64,000 bases of DNA from Anisodus tanguticus (lineage: Eukaryota; Streptophyta; Magnoliopsida; Solanales; Solanaceae): the NCBI GenBank assembly GCA_034509755.1, contig CM067559.1, positions 12,506,501 through 12,570,500 of the forward strand, given 5' to 3'. Positions 58,158 to 64,000 of the stretch are shown here, in pieces. The translations under genes were made by a program, and so were the position numbers. Below the pieces are notes generated by a model. It searched no databases, had not been told where the DNA came from, and worked only from the letters and a program-made list of their open reading frames with translations. Position 1 is the first letter of the stretch, and every line of letters starts with the position of its first letter.

Positions 58158-58613
58158 ATGATGCAACAAGCACTTCCTTACAAGTCATCATGTTTACCCA
58201 TAACTCCACGATTTCATCCAAATAACAATCAAATAAATCATCATATGAATACCAACAATTCATTATATGTTAAAGGTTCAAAAGACTTATTGAAAAACGT
58301 TGTTAAGGACAACGCTGTTATAATTATGGGACGACGAGGTTGTTGTATGAGCCACGTGGTCAAGCGTTTGCTTCAGTGTCTCGGAGCTAATCCTGCTATT
58401 TATGAAATTGAGGAAGAGGATGAAAACGAGGTTGTTGATGAGCTGGAGAATATTGTTGCCGGTGGTGGTGGTCAGAAAGAGCCCGGAAAGTTGCAGTTTC
58501 CGGCGGTGTTCGTCGGAGGAGAGTTGTTTGGTGGATTGGATCGGATTATGGCAGCTCATATTACTGGAGAGTTGACTCCTGTATTGAAAAAAGCTGGAGC
58601 CTTGTGGCTTTGA
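58158..58613 (+). CDS. GRXC9: CC-type (ROXY) glutaredoxin
   Basis: A 151-residue plant-specific glutaredoxin. Such proteins use glutathione and act in nucleus and cytosol; members of this branch bind TGA bZIP factors and recruit TOPLESS-type co-repressors to tune jasmonate/salicylate and stress genes (family knowledge). Sequence evidence: a variable, probably disordered N-terminus (1-35), the active site 'GRRGCCMS' with CCMS at 62-65, a glutathione-binding 'FPAVFVGGELFGG' at 114-126, and the C-terminal 'ALWL' (148-151) needed for TGA interaction. The frame is intact and intronless. Two adjacent ATGs start it; the first is at 58158. An AATAAA lies at 58753-58758. Arabidopsis GRXC9/GRX480 has CCMC, so CCMS is a variant; assignment to this member rather than another ROXY is based on overall similarity ('GELFGGLDRIMAAHITGEL'). 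Confidence 0.9.
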   Translation: MMQQALPYKSSCLPITPRFHPNNNQINHHMNTNNSLYVKGSKDLLKNVVKDNAVIIMGRRGCCMSHVVKRLLQCLGANPAIYEIEEEDENEVVDELENIVAGGGGQKEPGKLQFPAVFVGGELFGGLDRIMAAHITGELTPVLKKAGALWL

Positions 58614-59188
58614 GTTTTTTCTTTTCCCTCTTTTTTTTTTCTTTTTTTTTCATTTTGTGCCTATTTTGTTTACTTGGTAGTTTCGACTAATTGTTGAAGT
58701 AAAATTCTTTTCCTTTCTCTTTTTTTTTTATTTTCCTTTTTGGCCGTTGAGGAATAAATCAAACTTGGGATGAACATTTGATCCATTAAATTGGCCTATG
58801 GCTTATGCTTTATGTCCTGAGAAAATGCCAAGAGAATGAATGCCGGTTTCTGGTTGTATTTGATCTAATTTCCTAATTAGTTACACTCTCATCCTATTAA
58901 CTTGTCAGTCTATTTTACAAGAAAGCGAGTAACTTTTTTCTTAATTTAGAAATAATTTAATTTTAAATTCTTATTTTATTTTTAACGAGAAATTTTTATT
59001 ATCATACAAATATTATAAAACATTTAAAATTGGAAATTTTAAAATATTTTTATTTTAAACTTCATACCAAATTAACTAAATTAAAAAGATGGAGGCCATT
59101 TATTTAAGTTGACTAGTACTTTTCTTGGGTCTACTCTAAAATAATGTCATGAATTACGTTTTTCCACAAAGCCGTCCGCCAAACAGTA
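58614..59188. other. 3' region of the glutaredoxin gene and spacer
   Basis: Starts with T-rich tracts (58614-58735) likely in the 3' UTR, then AT-rich DNA. No second gene. Confidence 0.5.
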
Positions 59189-59190
59189 TA

Positions 59191-59404
59191 CTTTCCTCCG
59201 TCTCAAAAAGATTGATCTACATATTTTATTAATTTATTCCAAATTAATTATTTTTTTATATTTAAAAATAATTAATTTTATAATATCATTTATAGTCACA
59301 TAAATATTTAAAATTTGTTTTGAGTCATATATTTTTTAAAAAAATCTTTATTTCTAAAATTTTATATCAAGTTAAACATAATCAATCTTTTTGAAACGGA
59401 GGAA
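59191..59404. mobile_element. Stowaway-like MITE, 214 bp
   Basis: Terminal inverted repeats TTCCTCCGTCTCAAAAAGAT and its near-perfect complement (ATCTTTTTGAAACGGAGGAA) are flanked by TA (59189-59190, 59405-59406). No ORF. Shares internal text (AGTCACATAAATATTT) with the Stowaway at 52172-52615. Confidence 0.8.
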
Positions 59405-59518
59405 TACCTAAAATAGAATAAAAGGGTGGAAAAGAAAACCTAACAAACACATATATTTGATCTTCCATCTATGTCTTTAAATTTCAAAGCGGCAACGGGC
59501 AAGTGGTATCATTGTAAC

Positions 59519-61040
59519 TTGGATGGTAAAATTAGCTCAAATTCAAATGACTCGTCTAACCCGTTTAAAGTTTTATGAGTTTGGGCAAGAGTGATTTTGA
59601 TGATTGGTTAGTTTGGGTTAGCTCAAGTTGACTCATCATAAATCAACTGCCCAAAGCACGAACTTGACCCACGAAAATGCTCAATTTTAACGATTAGAAT
59701 TCTACTCTAGATTAAGATTTTTATTTATAAATAATTATTTAAAAAATTTCTTTATTATTTCGGAACAATAAAAATAAACCAACACACCCCAACCACCCAC
59801 CACACTATCCATCCACCCTACCCCTACCCTACAACAACCCCCACCCAAGCACTGAACCACCCTCACATCTCTGCCCCCTACCTTGCCTACTCCACCGCAC
59901 TCCCTACCACCCCTACCCACTAATACCCCACCTACCCCCCCACCCTCACCCCCCATTGCCCTACCCCATCCTCAAATTTCTATTTCATATTTTTTTTATT
60001 TTTATAAAAAATATTTCTTACCTCCCCCTTAACTGCCCTAACCCCACCTACCCCCCTCCACTCCCACCCCATCCTCAAATTTCTATTTCATATTTTTTCT
60101 TACTTTTATAAAAAAATATTAAAAATATGAAATTTTTTCTTACCTCCCCCCACCCCCTTCATTGCCCTACCCTATCCTCAAATTTCTATTTCATATTCTT
60201 TTTACTTTTATAAAAAAATATTATAAAAAATATGAATTTTTTTCTTACCTTCTCCCCCTCTATCACCCTCCACCACATGCCCTACCCTCATCTTCAAATT
60301 TCTATTTCATATTTTTTTACTTTTATAAAATAATTATTAAAAATTTGAATTTTTTTCTTATCCCAACCCCCGTGCCATCCCACACTACCCCCGAAGTTTT
60401 TATTTTATATATTTATTTTACTTATATATAAAATTTTATTAAAAATGAAATTTTTTTCGTATTCCATCACCCAACCCCACTACCCCCGCCCTCCCACCCC
60501 ACCCCACCACCAAATTTTCTATTTTACATATTTATTTTACTTTTATAAACTTTTTATAATAAAAAAAAATTGCTTACCCCATCCCCCCACCCCCACCTTA
60601 CCGAAATTTTTACTTTATATATCTATTTTACTTATACAAATTTTTTATAAAAAAATGAGAAACTTTTCTTACCCACTACCCTAGCCCCCCCCCCTCCCCA
60701 GCCCCACTACCCCTGCCCTTCCACCCATTATTTTATATATTTATTTTTCTTTTATAAAAAATAAAAAAGTTCTTTAAAATATTATTCTTATTTTAAAAAT
60801 AAAGATATGGAAAAATCAAATATCATACAAAATAAAATAAAATTATAAAAGGTAAGTTTGAAATTTGTAAAAGTAATGGGTCAAGTTGGGCTAGTTGGGT
60901 TATGACCCATCATTTAGCCCATTTTGACCCGCCCATCTTAGCCCATGTATGTTTTGGGTGGGTTGGGCATTGACCATCTATTGATTCAGCACATCTTGAC
61001 CCGTCAAAATTCAGCCCAAACGGCCCATCTACCACCCTTA
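59519..61040. mobile_element. Non-autonomous hAT-like element, 1.5 kb
   Basis: Perfect 8-bp direct repeats ATTGTAAC lie at 59511-59518 and 61041-61048. The ends TTGGATGGTAAAATTAGC and (reverse complement) TAAGGGTGGTAGATGGGCC form an imperfect terminal inverted repeat of the TAGGGGTGG type common in plant hAT elements. Both subterminal regions carry repeated GGGTCAA/TTGACCC and GGGTT/AACCC motifs in opposite orientation. No transposase is encoded; the core is a tandem repeat. Confidence 0.68.
59940..60780. repeat. C-rich/AT-rich minisatellite inside the hAT-like element
   Basis: About eight diverged units of roughly 100-115 bp alternate a C-rich block (CCCACCCCACC-like) with an AT block (AATTTCTATTTCATATTTTT, then TTTTATAAAAAATATT). 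Units begin near 59968, 60072, 60175, 60291, 60393, 60510, 60602 and 60727. Almost all C is on the plus strand. Open frames across it are artefacts of composition. Confidence 0.78.
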
Positions 61041-61050
61041 ATTGTAACTT

Positions 61051-61610
61051 ATCGGCATAAGGCTTCGAATTTCATTTGTATCTTCATTTATTCATATTTC
61101 TTTTCCAATTTTACCATATCATTAAATAACCAATCCTGAAACTAACTTATGTACTAGTAGTCAAATTTAGATTTTTCAAAAATGTCATTGGTAAAAATAA
61201 TGAGATTTTAAAAAAAATACACTTCACGGACTTATAGCTCAAAACTTACAGTATAAAAATATAGTCCAAAAGCACTTTTATACAATGTTATATACTTATA
61301 TATAAAAGGCATATATATTATGTATATAGATGTATGAAAGTGTATAATATGTACGTATATACACTAAAATGTAATTATATAATATTATACACAAAAATAT
61401 GCACTTATACATATTTATACACAATTATATAATAGTATATAATTGGGTATAAACATAGATCTAGATTGATTTTAATTAACAATCGCAGTTTTATACAAGA
61501 CAATTACATTATGTACATATGTATATAAAAATGTCTAATAATATATAAGAGGTGTGTATACACCTATATAGACTATTATACAATATTATACATTATTATA
61601 CAAAAACTAA
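61051..61610. repeat. AT-rich low-complexity DNA
   Basis: Repeated TATACA/TATATA words from about 61250 to 61600 without a fixed period. No gene seen. Confidence 0.6.
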
Positions 61611-62130
61611 TAGTGTGGGCCGGCCACTAAGAATTTCCTTCTCCCCGCCTCCGGCGTCAACCACCGCGCTGCACCTTCACCCCCCGTCACCTAGTGGTGG
61701 AGCACTGTTTCCTTATACACTAACCAGAACGGAGCTAACATCTCCCGCTCCGTACTCATCGCAGGTGAAACTCCCACCGTAGTATTGTAGATACTGACAA
61801 GGGACCCACCTCACTCGCCTTTCAATCCAAGACGTCATTGCTGACGCCGTTAAATCAAAGCCCTTCACCGTCGACCATAAAAAAAGGAATCTACCTCGTT
61901 TAACTTCCGTCGATGTAACTATGTAGGTTTTTTGTCGAGCAGTTTGCGGGTTTCATTACTTTACTTTCTCATCCAAAGTGGGTATGCCAGCGAGGATCCT
62001 GCGTCGCCGACGGAGATCGGCATGGGACCGGCAGCGGTGGAGGATGCATTGGGAGCGAGGGAGGGGTCATTTTTTATGAGATTTAAAAAAAGTGGATCAA
62101 TTTTGATAATATTATTACTCTAATTAACAT
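61611..62130. other. GC-rich orphan segment, possible exon remnant
   Basis: Composition changes sharply at 61617 (GGGCCGGCCACTAAG) to GC-rich, codon-like sequence through 61920, and again at 61980-62070 (GATCCTGCGTCGCCGACGG). No frame stays open across it and no domain is recognisable. It may be a captured or decayed gene fragment. Confidence 0.35.
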
Positions 62131-62765
62131 ATAATATAATTAAGTCAAAATAATGTAGTAAGTAAACACTTACATGTATAAGTGATTTTTTTTCTATTTC
62201 TCGAGCAAAAATTGCACTTGTTAGGGCCACAACTTTTGTTAGACTACTTAACATAAAGGGGTTTAGGGCTTTGGGCAAAGGAAAAATACACACTCATCCG
62301 CAACCAATATTTACTCAATTTAACCATAATGAGTTATAAATTAAAGTGAGAATATACATGTTATATATAGTTGATATAACACCATAGATTCCCCTAGATG
62401 TTTAAAAATATGCTGGTGATTTTCTTCCAACTATAAGACCTCGTGGCCGTGGATTCCAAGGTTTTAACCACTGATTCTTGGAAATAAATGAAACCTCTAG
62501 GATCAATTAATCCCATGAATTTTTAACCAATCAAATTATCATGTTGTGTGCTGCTATATATGTCGAAGTCGAACCAAACCAAGAATTTACATTGGTACCG
62601 AAGCTTCAGATGACAAAGTTAGATTTTTAAGACGAGTTGTAGAAGGCTAACAATTAGATTTCGACAATTTGTGCCGCGATTTGAGTTTAACATGGAAAAA
62701 AATGCTCAAACACGTAAGATGAGATGATTAGCCTCAGATCATCACTGTCAAAAGGTGGGGTTTAG
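62131..62765. other. Spacer downstream of the broken exon
   Basis: AT-rich. 62700-62765 could be 3' UTR of the minus-strand gene. Nothing else is recognised. Confidence 0.4.
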
Positions 62766-63463
62766 TTACAATGTGTCGAACCATGAATCAAAATCATCGA
62801 TAATTTTAGACTTGGAGACAGATTGAGAAGCAGAGGGTGTAGGACCAACAGTGGAGTTTACCTCATTAGGTGGTGAACGCTCGGTTTTGTTAGTCACAGT
62901 GGATGTTTCTTTGAGAAGATCACCCAGTGCATCGTCCAAAGTCCAAACTGATATCTGATATTGCAGGTTTAGCCACATCATGGCCTTTCTTAGCCTGGGT
63001 GGAGACCTCCGACTTAGATGAAGTCCCTTCTGATAATGGAGTTGGTGTTCCTGCTTCAATTACATTTTTTGACTCAAAAATATCAATCTCGGTGACTGAA
63101 TCGAGAAGCATGTCAAGCTCTGCCTCTGTAGCAGCTGCCTTAAATGCAGACGGTTTCTTAGAAACAGAACTCGTGTTGAATTCTGAAGCAAACATATCAT
63201 TTTGTCCAGATCCTTCAGATTGTCCAGCCTCATCCTTAGAAATATTCGAAGGGTTAGAGGACTCATCAGCTAAGGTTGGATGCCTGCTACTGCTGGTTTT
63301 GGTGGCCAGATGCGAGAATTCAGAAGGTTGATGCGTGTTTTTGTTGCTTTCATGGACACTAGTGGAGGTTAACGAATTGGAGTCTTTCTGCTGTTTAACT
63401 CTTGCTTGAAGCTAGACCGCCTTCATGTTTCTCTTCAGCTGCAGCTTGCGACTCCTCGCCACA
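62766..63463 (-). pseudogene. Last exon of an unrecognised gene, disrupted
   Basis: Reading the minus strand from a good splice acceptor (GGCAG at 63464-63468), the exon encodes a basic start ('SRKLQLKRNMKAV'), then 'LQARVKQQKDSNS', a Ser/Thr/Asn-rich middle, 'TEAELDMLLDSVTEIDIFES' and the C-terminus 'SKIIDDFDSWFDTL', with stop at 62766-62768. Two lesions break it. A TAG lies at 63412-63414 where CAG (Gln) would keep the frame (or a one-base shift if the alternative upstream frame 'ESQAAAEEKHEGG' is the true one). A 7-bp tandem duplication (GTCCAAA twice, plus strand 62934-62947) shifts the frame; removing one copy restores 'SLDDALGDLL'. Acidic LLD and DDFDSWF motifs look like short protein-binding motifs; I cannot name the family. 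Confidence 0.6.
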
Positions 63464-64000
63464 CTGCCGTTATGCACATGAAGCACATATATTAGAATTA
63501 GACTACGTTACCAGACAGTACAAAGACATCATACAAAAATTTTAAACAAATATTGATTATGAACTATAAACTATAAAGTATTTGATTGATCTTAGCAAGA
63601 AGGCCGAGAAAGGTAAAGATTATTCCAAACTATAGTATACTCCATATGTGATGTAAATCCCTCTTTCTTTTGGATTTACAAGGAACAGCCCTGGAGTCGC
63701 AAACATGAAGATCTCAGGCAGTCACTAAAGACGACAAACAGCCCAAATATTAGTGTCCAACACAAACTACAGAATGAAATGAAAAATTGAATTAATGCTG
63801 CTTTAATTTAAAATGATTGTTTAGAAAGGCATCGCGTGACAGCAGAACAGAACATTCTGACCAACTGAGAAGGTACTATAGCTGACATCCCAAAGCGACT
63901 AAACATAAAGACTGTTGTTGGTTAAGAATAGCTCGAAAGTCATAGAAAGACTGTTAGTTAAAAACCAATACTACTAGATTAGTATTTCAGATTTTCAAAC
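63464..64000 (-). other. Probable intron of the broken gene
   Basis: AT-rich sequence upstream (minus strand) of the acceptor, with no further coding block before the window ends. A pyrimidine-poor but usable acceptor lies at 63464. Confidence 0.4.

Noticed and set aside
59735..59956. Glycine/valine-rich minus-strand open frame of 73 codons
   Set aside because: It is an effect of the C-rich minisatellite on the plus strand; codon content follows the repeat.
60162..60684. Overlapping plus-strand open frames rich in Phe/Pro
   Set aside because: They lie wholly in the tandem repeat and change frame with each unit.
62927..63331. Plus-strand frame of 134 codons over the broken exon
   Set aside because: The minus-strand reading has the splice acceptor, low-complexity acidic motifs and C-terminal block; the plus frame is its shadow.
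1..64000. A host multi-gene cluster or defence system
   Set aside because: Apart from one glutaredoxin and one broken exon, every sizeable coding block resolves to a retroelement or DNA transposon.

Overview
This is a plant nuclear window dominated by transposable elements. Solanaceae is the best fit, because it holds a tobacco/tomato TS-type SINE, an RTE LINE of the common nightshade form, and a Gypsy-like LTR with the nightshade terminal motif GGGTCGTGACA. No bacterial, organellar or viral genome is present. I see two non-transposon loci: an intact intronless CC-type glutaredoxin gene (58158-58613, +, GRXC9/ROXY type), and the last exon of an unrecognised gene on the minus strand (62766-63463) that now carries two disabling lesions. 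Layout: 1-3292 is a Gypsy-like LTR remnant. 3679-4200 is a probable solo LTR. 4469-18826 is a decayed SIRE-like Copia element with an extra env-like ORF; its 5' LTR is split by a second, short-LTR Copia element (4569-9080, minus). 20034-24355 is a truncated Copia relative of that element, followed by a CACTA terminus (to 24539), a SINE (24638-24822), an RTE 3'-end fragment (~25540-25655) and a nearly full-length RTE LINE (26425-~30165, minus). 30559-35205 is a complete but dead Copia element (minus). 35649-43647 is a minus-strand Copia array with the order LTR, internal, LTR, partial internal. 43928-44390 holds two adjacent tRNA-headed SINE-like units. 45082-50800 is a complete but mutated Copia element (+). 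52172-52615 is a Stowaway MITE that carries a CACTA MITE. 53331-57239 is a deleted Copia element lacking reverse transcriptase and RNase H. The glutaredoxin gene follows, then a second Stowaway (59191-59404), a hAT-like element filled with a C-rich minisatellite (59519-61040), AT-rich DNA, and the broken exon. All retroelement reading frames contain stops or frameshifts, often CGA to TGA as expected from decay of methylated CpG, so none looks autonomous. The most unusual signal is in the primer-binding sites. Three short-LTR Copia elements and the SIRE element have, or by descent should have, the usual TGGTATCAGA site for initiator tRNA-Met. The elements at 35649-42419, 45082-50800 and 53331-57239 instead have, directly after the LTR, 14-15 nt that are the exact reverse complement of a segment inside their own LTR. 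The paired sequences differ between families but remain complementary. This suggests self-primed reverse transcription (known for fission-yeast Tf1) or a conserved long-range RNA fold.
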